A stretch of 64,000 bases of DNA from NCBI RefSeq assembly GCF_018860365.1, contig NZ_JAHKPO010000007.1, positions 62,001-126,000 on the forward strand. The letters are read 5' to 3'. The translations under genes were made by a program, and so were the position numbers. Positions 1-8,518 of this stretch are shown in pieces. Within the stretch, counting starts at the first letter, position 1. Every line of letters begins with the position of its first letter. This DNA comes from Arenibacter algicola. Its GTDB lineage: Bacteria > Bacteroidota > Bacteroidia > Flavobacteriales > Flavobacteriaceae. Under the pieces are notes generated by a model. It did no database searches. It was not told the DNA's origin and saw only the letters and a program-made list of their open reading frames with translations.

Positions 1-1316
1 AGGGAATGCGTTTTGATCAGGCCTATCTTACGGCCAGTTCATGTAGTCCTAGTAGGACAAGTATTATTACCGGACTCTATCCCCATAATACTAATGCAGA
101 ACAATTACATTGGCCCCTGACACCGGATAAGATAACTTTCGTGGAAAAGCTCAAAGCCTCTGGCTACTGGACAGCCCAGGCCGGCAAGTGGCATATGGGG
201 GATGCCATTAAGGATCGATTCGATGAGGTCTATGATGTAGGTACCTCTGGCTTTCAATTGGCACCTGATGGTACTAAGGCCAAACAAAAAGGTGACGGCA
301 GTGGTTGTGAAAATTGGGTTCCCGTGCTGCAGGCACGGCCAAAAGACAAACCTTTTTTTCTTTGGCTGGCCGCTGTTGATCCGCACCGACCCTATACTGA
401 TAATATTGTGGAGCATCCACAGACCATTGAAGATGTGATTGTACCTCCATATATGCCGGATACAGAAAATGTGCGAAAAAACTTTGTGTACTATTATAAT
501 GAAATTTTAAGGTTGGATGACTATGTCGGTAAGGTAGTGGAGGAGTTGGGTAGTCAAGGGATTTCCGAAAATACCATGATTCTTTTTATTAGCGATAATG
601 GGAGACCTTTTCCAAGAGACAAGACAACCCTGTACGACGGTGGTATAAAAACGCCATGGATAGTAAAATGGCCCCAAAAAGTAAAACCTAAGTCGGTCTG
701 TAATAACCTGGTAAGTGCTGTGGATATTGCCCCTACATTTCTAAAGTTGGCTGGGTTGGAAAGCCTTCCCTCCTTTGAAGGACAGGATTTTTCCGATTTG
801 TTGACCAATCCGGAAGCAAAAATAAGGGATATGGTCTATGCCGAAGATCATTGGCACGACTACGAGGATTACACTAGGGCCATAAGGACAAAAAAGTTAA
901 AATACATACGTAATTTTTATCCGGACCTTCCAAATACACCTTCGGCGGATGCCTTTGTCAGCGGCACATTTACCGATATGCTCAAAATGAAGGAAAAGGG
1001 AGAGCTCACTGAAGCACAATTGGCCTGCTTTATTATTCCACGCCCAAACGAAGAGTTGTATGATATGGTCAAGGATCCATACGAACTCAATAATTTGGCT
1101 GGAAACGCCGATTATCAGGAAAATTTGGAGGCCATGCGTTCAGAAATGAAAAAAATTAGACGACTTACACAAGATAGTTTGCCAGCTTTTAGGACTCCGG
1201 ATGAATTTGATAGGGAAACAGGTAAATCAAATTCATTTAGGCGACGTCCACGCCCTTCCAAAAAGGAAATGGAAAAAATTATTTTGGAAACAGCTCAGCC
1301 CAATAAAAAGGGATGA
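1..1316 (+). CDS. Sulfatase, 5'-truncated by the window edge
   Basis: Type I (formylglycine-dependent) sulfatase that would hydrolyse sulfate esters on a glycan, probably in the periplasm. The reading frame is open to the window edge, so the signal peptide and the first metal-binding motif lie upstream; the first ATG at 6 is internal. The motif CSPSR sits at the visible N-terminus (Cys codon 42-44) and is the site converted to formylglycine. Further family marks are GKWHMGD, DPHRPY, and SDNGRPFPRDKTTLYDGG, which supplies a metal-binding Asp-Asn and a basic residue. The pattern resembles the heparan-N-sulfatase-like branch, shared with the sulfatases at 12758 and 14456. The C-terminus is intact, ending in a basic tail. 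It precedes the ECF sigma/FecR/SusCD set and is likely part of the same locus. The exact substrate cannot be read from the sequence. Confidence 0.93.
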   Translation, partial: GMRFDQAYLTASSCSPSRTSIITGLYPHNTNAEQLHWPLTPDKITFVEKLKASGYWTAQAGKWHMGDAIKDRFDEVYDVGTSGFQLAPDGTKAKQKGDGSGCENWVPVLQARPKDKPFFLWLAAVDPHRPYTDNIVEHPQTIEDVIVPPYMPDTENVRKNFVYYYNEILRLDDYVGKVVEELGSQGISENTMILFISDNGRPFPRDKTTLYDGGIKTPWIVKWPQKVKPKSVCNNLVSAVDIAPTFLKLAGLESLPSFEGQDFSDLLTNPEAKIRDMVYAEDHWHDYEDYTRAIRTKKLKYIRNFYPDLPNTPSADAFVSGTFTDMLKMKEKGELTEAQLACFIIPRPNEELYDMVKDPYELNNLAGNADYQENLEAMRSEMKKIRRLTQDSLPAFRTPDEFDRETGKSNSFRRRPRPSKKEMEKIILETAQPNKKG

Positions 1317-1382
1317 ATTAATGCTAAACTCGGCAATTAAATATGTCAGCATCTCCTAATCCATAAACCTTGCGATTAAAAT

Positions 1383-1423
1383 AAATTTTACATGTAAATT
1401 TTACATTTAATAAAATTTTGTAT
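1383..1423. repeat. Three short direct repeats upstream of the ECF sigma gene
   Basis: AAATTTTACAT occurs exactly at 1383-1393 and 1396-1406, and a third copy with two changes (AAATTTTGTAT) lies at 1413-1423. The first two copies create the palindrome TTTACATGTAAA at 1387-1398. The block is 60-100 bp upstream of the sigma factor start and could be a regulator-binding site. The region is very AT-rich, so chance is possible. Confidence 0.35.
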
Positions 1424-1481
1424 ATTTAGCTGATATATTGGTAATTAAACATGTTTAAGTTTATGTAATTCTTAATTCATA

Positions 1482-2087
1482 ATGGAGAAAGAGCATTTAA
1501 GTTTGACAGATTTTCGCTTCCTACAATTTAGGGAAGGAGATCGCCGTGCTTTCGAATATTATTTTAAAGAATATTACAATAGTATTGTTGGGTTTGGAAC
1601 TCAGTTTATAGGGGATAAGGACAAAGCTAGAAGCGTTGCACAAGACGCTTTTATCAAGCTATGGGAGAACCGGGAAAAAGTGCAAAAAATTAATGGAATC
1701 CCATCCTTTTTGTATCAGTCTGTAAAAACGGATTGTTTAAACCTAATTAGGCACCATAAGGTTGTACGGAAGTACAAATCCAGACAATTGCAGGAAAGGG
1801 AGAGCAACTTGCATACTGAAATTTTGAACTCCTTGAATTTTGATTCCGTAACCTTTTCGGAATTGGAAAATCTTATTGAAAAGTCAATTGAGGAATTACC
1901 GGACAAATGCAAGCAGGTATTTTTGAAAAAGCGATTTGAAAATAAGAAGAATAAAGAGATTGCTCAAGAATTGGGAATTACCATCAAAGCTGTTGAAGCC
2001 AACATAACACGGGCTACGAAATTCCTTAAATTGAGAATTGCAAACTACGTAATCATTACTTTTTTTTATGCTTTTTTGCATTTTTGA
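1482..2087 (+). CDS. ECF-family RNA polymerase sigma-70 factor (FecI-like)
   Basis: A 201-residue extracytoplasmic-function sigma factor of the Bacteroidetes FecI-like group. Region 2 spans about residues 20-90 (AFEYYFKEYYNSIV, then ARSVAQDAFIKLWENR). Region 4 spans about residues 130-185, with the helix-turn-helix NKEIAQELGITIKAVEANI. It would direct RNA polymerase to promoters of the adjacent glycan-uptake genes once released by the FecR protein encoded next (2162). The downstream SusC-like receptor carries an STN domain, the usual outer-membrane input of this three-part signalling route. The last 15 residues (VIITFFYAFLHF) are hydrophobic, which is common in this group. Function is assigned from family and context; its target promoters are not visible. 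Confidence 0.93.
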   Translation: MEKEHLSLTDFRFLQFREGDRRAFEYYFKEYYNSIVGFGTQFIGDKDKARSVAQDAFIKLWENREKVQKINGIPSFLYQSVKTDCLNLIRHHKVVRKYKSRQLQERESNLHTEILNSLNFDSVTFSELENLIEKSIEELPDKCKQVFLKKRFENKKNKEIAQELGITIKAVEANITRATKFLKLRIANYVIITFFYAFLHF

Positions 2088-2161
2088 TAAAAAAAATTAA
2101 AAATCAATGTAGGGTAAAGTACTTCTAAGGTGTACTTAATTGGAACGCAAAATTCCAGTTA

Positions 2162-3295
2162 ATGGATTACGATTTAATTTCTAAGTATCTTTCAGGAAAT
2201 GCCACGGAAGAGGAAGTCGCATTGATCTTTCAATGGATAGACGATTCCCCCGCGAATAAAAAGGCTTTTATACAATTCAAAAAAACCTGGGCCTTTAAAG
2301 CAAAGAGCGATGAAGATTGCGAAATGGCTTGGCAGGAACTGGAATCAAAACTGGACAACAATAAGTCGAAACCTAGGTTTTCAGGATTCATAAAGTATGC
2401 CGCTATCTTGGTACTTGTTGTGGGCATAGGGTATTTCTTTACCCAACAAAAATTAAGTTCTGATCTGCCGGTCATTGATAAGAACGCCATTACCTTGGAA
2501 TTGGGCAATGGAAATATTCAGATAATAACCGAGAAAGAGCAAAGTGCCATACTTGACAAGAACGGAAAGGTGGTTGGGAAGCAGCAGGGAAGTGTTTTAT
2601 CCTATAAGGATGTTGCCAATGAGGTTGTTTCTGCAGCACCTATTTACAACGAATTGACCATACCCTATGGAAAAACCTTTAAGTTGATTTTGTCCGATGG
2701 CACAGTAGTACATTTAAATGCAGGTAGTTCCATAAAATATCCAGTAAAATTTATAGAAGGTACAAAAAGGGAAGTATTTCTTCATGGGGAAGCCTTTTTT
2801 GATGTCACCAAAGATGCAGACCATCCTTTTGTAGTAAATGTAAATGATTTAAATGTTAGGGTTTTGGGAACAAAATTCAATGTTTCTTCCTATCCTGAGG
2901 AGGAAAATGTCAGCACCGTCCTTATTGAGGGGTCTGTGGCACTGCACGGGAAGGACAACGATTTTAATTCGGCAAATACAGTTTTATTGGAACCTGGATA
3001 TAAAGGGGAATGGAATCAAAAATCAAAAGAAACATCCATAACAGAGGTGGATACAAAAATGTATACCAGCTGGGTGGAAGGAAGAATGATCTTCAGAAAT
3101 ACCCCATTTAAAATCATCAGAAAGAAACTGGAAAGGCACTACAATGTCTCTATTAAAAACAATAATAAAATTCTGGAGGAGAAGACCTATAATGCGGTTT
3201 TTGATGTTGAAAGTATAGACCAGGTGTTGCGAACTTTAAATGAAATTTATTCTATTGAGTACATCATTGATCAAAATGAAATAGTAATTAATTAA
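2162..3295 (+). CDS. FecR-family anti-sigma factor
   Basis: A 377-residue inner-membrane anti-sigma protein pairing with the ECF sigma factor 74 bp upstream. The N-terminal cytoplasmic part (about 1-75) resembles the sigma-binding segment. A single membrane span lies near residues 76-93 (YAAILVLVVGIGYFF). The periplasmic FecR domain follows (about 165-275), with YGKTFKLILSDGTVVHLNAG and FLHGEAFFDV. A C-terminal DUF4974-type domain (about 305-377) contains FKIIRKKLERHYNV. In this system the periplasmic domain senses the STN domain of the cognate SusC-like receptor (3441) and controls sigma activity across the membrane. Length and domain order are typical for Bacteroidetes FecR proteins. Confidence 0.94.
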   Translation: MDYDLISKYLSGNATEEEVALIFQWIDDSPANKKAFIQFKKTWAFKAKSDEDCEMAWQELESKLDNNKSKPRFSGFIKYAAILVLVVGIGYFFTQQKLSSDLPVIDKNAITLELGNGNIQIITEKEQSAILDKNGKVVGKQQGSVLSYKDVANEVVSAAPIYNELTIPYGKTFKLILSDGTVVHLNAGSSIKYPVKFIEGTKREVFLHGEAFFDVTKDADHPFVVNVNDLNVRVLGTKFNVSSYPEEENVSTVLIEGSVALHGKDNDFNSANTVLLEPGYKGEWNQKSKETSITEVDTKMYTSWVEGRMIFRNTPFKIIRKKLERHYNVSIKNNNKILEEKTYNAVFDVESIDQVLRTLNEIYSIEYIIDQNEIVIN

Positions 3296-3362
3296 TCTTA
3301 AAACAATTAAATATGAAGTGAATTTTTAGAGTCTAGGACACAATCTACTTTATAAAAAAAAA

Positions 3363-3389
3363 CCAGAAAATGCTTGCGACATTTTCTGG
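3363..3389. terminator. Strong hairpin between fecR and susC
   Basis: CCAGAAAATG (3363-3372) pairs perfectly with CATTTTCTGG (3380-3389) around a 7-nt loop. A run of nine A precedes it, so on the minus strand it would be an intrinsic terminator. On the plus strand the following sequence is AT-rich but lacks a clean T-run. It may separate the sigma/anti-sigma transcript from the susC transcript, or act as an attenuator or an RNA-stability element. Confidence 0.5.
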
Positions 3390-3440
3390 CAGATTAAAGT
3401 GATTAAAATTTTTATTAACCACCAAACGTATTACTAAATT

Positions 3441-6400
3441 ATGAAAAAATTTAACAAACCACGGAATCGTAATGGTTGTCCATGGCGATTCGATTTGAAA
3501 ATGAAATTAACAACCCTATTTTTATTAGTTGCACTTTTTCAAGTTAATGCAAGTACCTATTCCCAAAGCACAAAAATAGACTTGAATCTTAACAATGTTA
3601 AGGTGTTTGACGTTCTCAATGAAATTGAATCCCAGACGGAATTTAAGTTCTTTGTGGACACCAAAGAAGTGGATTTGGAAAGAATGGTTTCCATAAAAGT
3701 GAAAAGGGAAACTATTGCCAAGATATTGGAGAAAGTGTTTAAGGGAACCAATATTGTTTATAAGGTTTTGGACAAACAAATAGCCTTAAAACCTGGGGTT
3801 AAAGAAGATAATGTTGACCAAAGTAGCACGCAGGAAATGGGATTGCAGCAACCTACCATTTCAGGTACTGTTGTGGACGATACCGGGACGCCATTGCCAG
3901 GGGCAAATATTGTGGAAAAAGGAACCACGAATGGGGTAACAGCCGATTTTGACGGTAATTTTTCTATTGAGGTAGCAGATGCCAACGCCACGTTGGTAGT
4001 TTCCTATATTGGATTTTCCACTATTGAAGTACCTTTAGATGGGCAAACCAGCCTTAGTATTACCCTTCAAGAAAGTGCGGCAGGATTGGATGAGGTTGTC
4101 GTAGTAGGTTATGGAACCCAGAAGAAGATCAACGTAATTGGCTCCATATCACAAGTATCTTCCAAGGACATTGAAAATAGGCCTGTAACACAGGCGTCCC
4201 AAGCAATAACGGGGCAGATGCCGGGAGTTACGGTAATACAAAGATCGGGAAGACCCGGACAAAGTGGAGGGGAGATCCGCGTTAGGGGAGTTGGTTCATT
4301 TGGAGCTGATGCCAATGCCCTTGTTTTGATAGATGGCATAGCAGGTACCATGAATGATATTAATCCAGACGACATTGCTTCCATCTCCGTTCTTAAGGAC
4401 GCTTCTTCGGCAGCTATCTATGGTGCCAGATCTGCCAATGGGGTAATTTTAATTACTACTAAAAGCGGCAGTAACAAGAAATTTTCAGTTAGCTACAATA
4501 GCTATATTGGTGTTAACGAAGCCACTGAACTTCCCGAATTTGCCAACTCTTGGGAGTATGCGGAAATGTACAATATAGCTTCAGGGAGTACTAGTTTTAC
4601 TGCTGATGACATTGACAGATACAGGGCGCAAAACGATCCTGATAATTATCCCAATACAAGGTTCTTGGAAGATCTGTTTTCTAGAAATGGAATTCAGACC
4701 TCCCACACCCTTACCGTAAATGGTGGTGATGAAAACAACAAGTACTATGTATCTGCAGGTATTTTGGATCAACAGGGGATAGTACCTAAGAATAGCTTTA
4801 ACCGCTATAACTTTCGTATGAATCTCAATAATAAGTTGGGCGAAAAATTTGAATTGAACTCTAGATTTTTTGGAGCCTTGGAAGAACGAAAAGAGCCACA
4901 GGCCACGGCAAATAAAGGAGGTGGATTTTTAGATCAACTTGTTCAAAATGCAGTGCGTTATCCGGCAACTTTCTTGGGCCGGGATTCCCAGGGCAATTAC
5001 GGAATAGGACCGGAAAGTGGAGGAACTCCAGTTGCTTGGTTGGATTCCAAGTCCTATTTGACCAATCCTACAACTAGGGTCGGGGTAAATGTAAAATTGG
5101 ACTGGAAGCCTAATGATGATTTGGTCTTTTCCGCTATTGGAGGTTATAATTTTACGCTTTATGAGGAGCGCTCCTATCTGGGATCCCAAAGACTTAATGA
5201 GGATGTGTTTTTAGGTCAATCGTATTTAAATCAACAGAGCAACAAAACTATTTTTAAGACCATGCAGTTTACCGGGGAGTATTCCAAGGAATTTGGGTCG
5301 CACGATTTTAGCTTATTGGCTGGATATTCCTTTGAAAATGAAGAGCTATCCCTTTTCAATGGTTACCGTCAAGATTTTGCGAGCAATGACTATACTGTAA
5401 TGGATCTTGGAAGTGCCGAAAATCAGCAATCTGGGGGCTATGACGCGGAATGGGCCTTGCAATCCTTTTTCTCCCGTCTTAAATACAGTATAGACCAAAA
5501 ATATCTTTTTGAGGCTACTATGCGGTATGACGGATCATCGCGTTTTCCGGAGAATAATAAATATGCATTTTTTCCCTCTGCGGCTGTGGGATGGCGTATT
5601 TCCCAAGAAGACTTTATGCAAGGGGTATCTTGGATGTCCAATTTAAAAGCAAAGGCTTCATGGGGTATATTAGGAAACCAAAATATAGGTAATTATCCTT
5701 ATCAAACGGTTTTGGCCTCAGGAAGGGATTATTCCTTGGGAGGTGGACTTGCAACTGGGGCAGCATATGCCAATTATAAGGATGCCAATATTAAATGGGA
5801 ATCCACTGAAACTATTGACATAGGAATCGAATCCGGTTTTTTTGACGGACAGCTAACTTTTAATGCTACCTATTTCAATAGAAACACAACAGATGTACTA
5901 TTTAAGCCTTCTGCAAGTGTATCCTCGGTCTTAGGAGTTGGTATAAGTGAGACCAATACCGGAGAAGTTAAAAATACGGGATGGGAATTTGACTTGGGCC
6001 ATCGTGGAAAAGCTGGAGATTTTGGATATTCCATCAACGCTAATTTTTCGATCATCAATAATGAGGTTGTTACCTTGGGACTTGGTAATGTAGAGCAGCC
6101 CAATGGGTTTGTAGGAAATGGTTCCGACTTGTTTATAGGCTATCCCATGCAAATGTACTACGGCTATAAAGCCGATGGTGTGTTTTTAAATGATGGTGAG
6201 GTAGATAGCTGGCCAGATATGTCAGCGGTAAATCCTACCGCACAGGCAGGTGATTTTAGATATAAGGATATCAGTGGACCGGACGGGGTTCCGGATGGTA
6301 AGGTAGATCCTACTTATGACCGGACCTATTTGGGAAGCCGTATCCCTAAATATACTTTTGGAGCTAATCTAGGCTTTAACTATAAAAACTTCGACCTATC

Positions 6401-6830
6401 CGTTTTATTACAAGGAACGGCAGGGGTAAAAGGCCAATTGGACGGTTATGCCGGTTATGCTTTCTTTAATCTAGGGAATATTCAAACTTGGCAAATGGAC
6501 GGTAGGTTCGATCCCGACAGCCCAGTCCGTTATCCAGATTATCCTAGACTGGAAGTATTGACCAATAGCGGATCGGCCAATACGGAAACATCGGACTTTT
6601 GGGTCATCAATTCTGGGTATTTGCGTATTAAGAATATTCAGATGGGATATAATTTTCCTGATGCGGTCAATGAAATTCTAGGGATAGATAATTTAAGATG
6701 TTATTTGGGCGCGGAGAATTTGCATTCCTTTAATTCCTATAGAAAGGGATGGGACCCAGAAATAACTGGGGGCGGAGCATATTATCCCATATTAACTACC
6801 TACACTTTTGGTATAAACCTAAAATTTTAA
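3441..6830 (+). CDS. SusC-like TonB-dependent outer-membrane receptor with STN signalling domain
   Basis: A 1129-residue outer-membrane transporter importing glycan fragments with the SusD protein encoded 4 bp downstream. After an extended N-terminus (the signal core MKLTTLFLLVALFQV begins at residue 21) comes an STN (secretin/TonB short N-terminal) domain at about 45-115, then a carboxypeptidase-regulatory-like domain (about 139-212; ISGTVVDDTGTPLPGANIVE). The conserved DEVVVVGYGTQKK segment precedes the plug domain (VRGVGSFG, VLKDASSAAIYGARSANGVI), and the long barrel ends in TYTFGINLKF. The STN domain is the usual partner of FecR/ECF sigma systems, which lie directly upstream. The longer start is kept because this group typically has a charged stretch ahead of the signal peptide. 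The substrate is inferred from neighbours to be a sulfated, galactose-containing glycan. Confidence 0.96.
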   Translation: MKKFNKPRNRNGCPWRFDLKMKLTTLFLLVALFQVNASTYSQSTKIDLNLNNVKVFDVLNEIESQTEFKFFVDTKEVDLERMVSIKVKRETIAKILEKVFKGTNIVYKVLDKQIALKPGVKEDNVDQSSTQEMGLQQPTISGTVVDDTGTPLPGANIVEKGTTNGVTADFDGNFSIEVADANATLVVSYIGFSTIEVPLDGQTSLSITLQESAAGLDEVVVVGYGTQKKINVIGSISQVSSKDIENRPVTQASQAITGQMPGVTVIQRSGRPGQSGGEIRVRGVGSFGADANALVLIDGIAGTMNDINPDDIASISVLKDASSAAIYGARSANGVILITTKSGSNKKFSVSYNSYIGVNEATELPEFANSWEYAEMYNIASGSTSFTADDIDRYRAQNDPDNYPNTRFLEDLFSRNGIQTSHTLTVNGGDENNKYYVSAGILDQQGIVPKNSFNRYNFRMNLNNKLGEKFELNSRFFGALEERKEPQATANKGGGFLDQLVQNAVRYPATFLGRDSQGNYGIGPESGGTPVAWLDSKSYLTNPTTRVGVNVKLDWKPNDDLVFSAIGGYNFTLYEERSYLGSQRLNEDVFLGQSYLNQQSNKTIFKTMQFTGEYSKEFGSHDFSLLAGYSFENEELSLFNGYRQDFASNDYTVMDLGSAENQQSGGYDAEWALQSFFSRLKYSIDQKYLFEATMRYDGSSRFPENNKYAFFPSAAVGWRISQEDFMQGVSWMSNLKAKASWGILGNQNIGNYPYQTVLASGRDYSLGGGLATGAAYANYKDANIKWESTETIDIGIESGFFDGQLTFNATYFNRNTTDVLFKPSASVSSVLGVGISETNTGEVKNTGWEFDLGHRGKAGDFGYSINANFSIINNEVVTLGLGNVEQPNGFVGNGSDLFIGYPMQMYYGYKADGVFLNDGEVDSWPDMSAVNPTAQAGDFRYKDISGPDGVPDGKVDPTYDRTYLGSRIPKYTFGANLGFNYKNFDLSVLLQGTAGVKGQLDGYAGYAFFNLGNIQTWQMDGRFDPDSPVRYPDYPRLEVLTNSGSANTETSDFWVINSGYLRIKNIQMGYNFPDAVNEILGIDNLRCYLGAENLHSFNSYRKGWDPEITGGGAYYPILTTYTFGINLKF

Positions 6831-6834
6831 GATC

Positions 6835-8505
6835 ATGATCAAAATATATAACAAACATTCATCTAAATCAAGGGTTCTGGGATTACTTCTTCTAGGAATT
6901 GTCTCCTTGGGAACAGTAATTTCCTGCGATAAGGAATTGGAACAATTTCCCAGTAACGCCTTTGCGGCCGATAATTTCTGGACTTCGGAGTCCAATGCCA
7001 ACATTGCGCTGACAGGAGCCTACAGAGGGGCCGTGGAATATAGTACACAGGTTGTGCCTTCGGATTGGTGGACCTATTGTGGCATTGTGTTTATGGAATT
7101 TGCTACGGACAACGCCTATGATCGAAGAGGTGATAATTCCACCCAGAACCGATTGACAAATGGTACTTTGCTACCAAATAACAACGTTGTTAACGGATAT
7201 TGGCAAGGGTCTTATAAGCGTATCGCCATTTGCAATGATTTCCTGGAAAATATTGAAAAAGTAGATATGGAACAGGCTAAGATTGATAGAATGAAGGCCG
7301 AAGTACAGTTTCTAAGGGCTACACAGTATTTTTATCTATCACAGTTTTGGGGTAGCGCTCCTTTAGTTACGGCTACTTTAACACCTGATGAGGCCAATAA
7401 CGTGGATAAGGCCTCTAAAACGGAATTGGTGACATTTGTTGAGAATGAGCTTAAGGCTGCTGCAGCAGCACTTCCGGCATTCGGCGATTTAAAAGCAGGG
7501 GAAGCTGGTAGGGCCAGTAAACAGGCAGCATTGGCTTTTTTAGGGAGATTGTATCTCGGGGAGAAGAGATTTCCTGAAGCTTCTGTAGCATACAAACAGA
7601 TTATAGATATGGGCGATAATATTATTGATCCAGATTATAGCTCACTTTTTATTCCTTCCAATGAAAATAGCAGTGAAAACATTTTTAGTTCCCAATATTT
7701 TGGTGGTCAGGCAGGTAATTCATTACCCCAGCACGCCTATCCGGCAGTTGCTTCGGGCTGGCATATCGTAAACCCTTTGGGTAGTCTTGCCGATGCCTAT
7801 GGTTTTAATGATGGTACCCCTTTGTCCTATGATGACCCTAGATTTGACTATAACGACATGGGTGCAAACAGGGATCCAAGATTTAGGTACAATTTTATTT
7901 GGGATGGTGCTACGTTTGCTGGCAGGACCTATGATTGTAATCCGGATTCAACTGGTTCGGTAGATCAATTGACCTATTCCAAGCAGGCTACCAGGACAGG
8001 ATATGGTTTAAGAAAATTCTTTGACGAGTCGTTCAGCGGTAACCTAAGGACCGATTATGGTGGCAATATTCCTATTATCAGGTATGCCGAAGTATTGTTG
8101 AGCTATTTGGAGGCCGAACTCGAAGCGGGTAATGCCATTACCCAACAATTGTTGGATGAAACTATCAATGCCGTTAGGGGTAGGGAGTCCGTAGGGTTGC
8201 CGGCTATTATGGAAACCAATGCGGATGCTCTTAGACCACTATTAAGAAACGAGCGAAGAATTGAGTTGGCTTTGGAAGGGCAACGTTTGTGGGATATCTT
8301 TAGATGGGGAATTGGAGATGAAGTGTTAGTGGGAGATTTCTGGGGTGCACCATTCCCAAACTCCACCTTATATCCAACCACATCAAAAAAAATAGATCCA
8401 CAGTCTAGGTGGTATGTTACCACCAAGAATTTCCGGGAAGGTGTAGATGATGTATGGCCGATTCCAGAATCGGAAATCAATGTAAATCCTAAGTTAGGTA
8501 ATTAA
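6835..8505 (+). CDS. SusD-like (RagB/SusD) glycan-binding lipoprotein
   Basis: A 556-residue surface lipoprotein that caps the SusC receptor encoded 4 bp upstream and captures the glycan. The signal peptide ends in a lipobox-like VISC (Cys about residue 31). The N-terminal half has the tetratricopeptide-like helical pattern of the family (KAEVQFLRATQYFYLSQFWG), and the C-terminal part carries the SusD signature (IPIIRYAEVLLSYLEAELE, RNERRIELALEGQRLWDIFRWG). The start at 6835 fits the close coupling to susC. Length is normal for the family. Confidence 0.96.
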   Translation: MIKIYNKHSSKSRVLGLLLLGIVSLGTVISCDKELEQFPSNAFAADNFWTSESNANIALTGAYRGAVEYSTQVVPSDWWTYCGIVFMEFATDNAYDRRGDNSTQNRLTNGTLLPNNNVVNGYWQGSYKRIAICNDFLENIEKVDMEQAKIDRMKAEVQFLRATQYFYLSQFWGSAPLVTATLTPDEANNVDKASKTELVTFVENELKAAAAALPAFGDLKAGEAGRASKQAALAFLGRLYLGEKRFPEASVAYKQIIDMGDNIIDPDYSSLFIPSNENSSENIFSSQYFGGQAGNSLPQHAYPAVASGWHIVNPLGSLADAYGFNDGTPLSYDDPRFDYNDMGANRDPRFRYNFIWDGATFAGRTYDCNPDSTGSVDQLTYSKQATRTGYGLRKFFDESFSGNLRTDYGGNIPIIRYAEVLLSYLEAELEAGNAITQQLLDETINAVRGRESVGLPAIMETNADALRPLLRNERRIELALEGQRLWDIFRWGIGDEVLVGDFWGAPFPNSTLYPTTSKKIDPQSRWYVTTKNFREGVDDVWPIPESEINVNPKLGN

Positions 8506-8518
8506 TACTATTGCTAAA

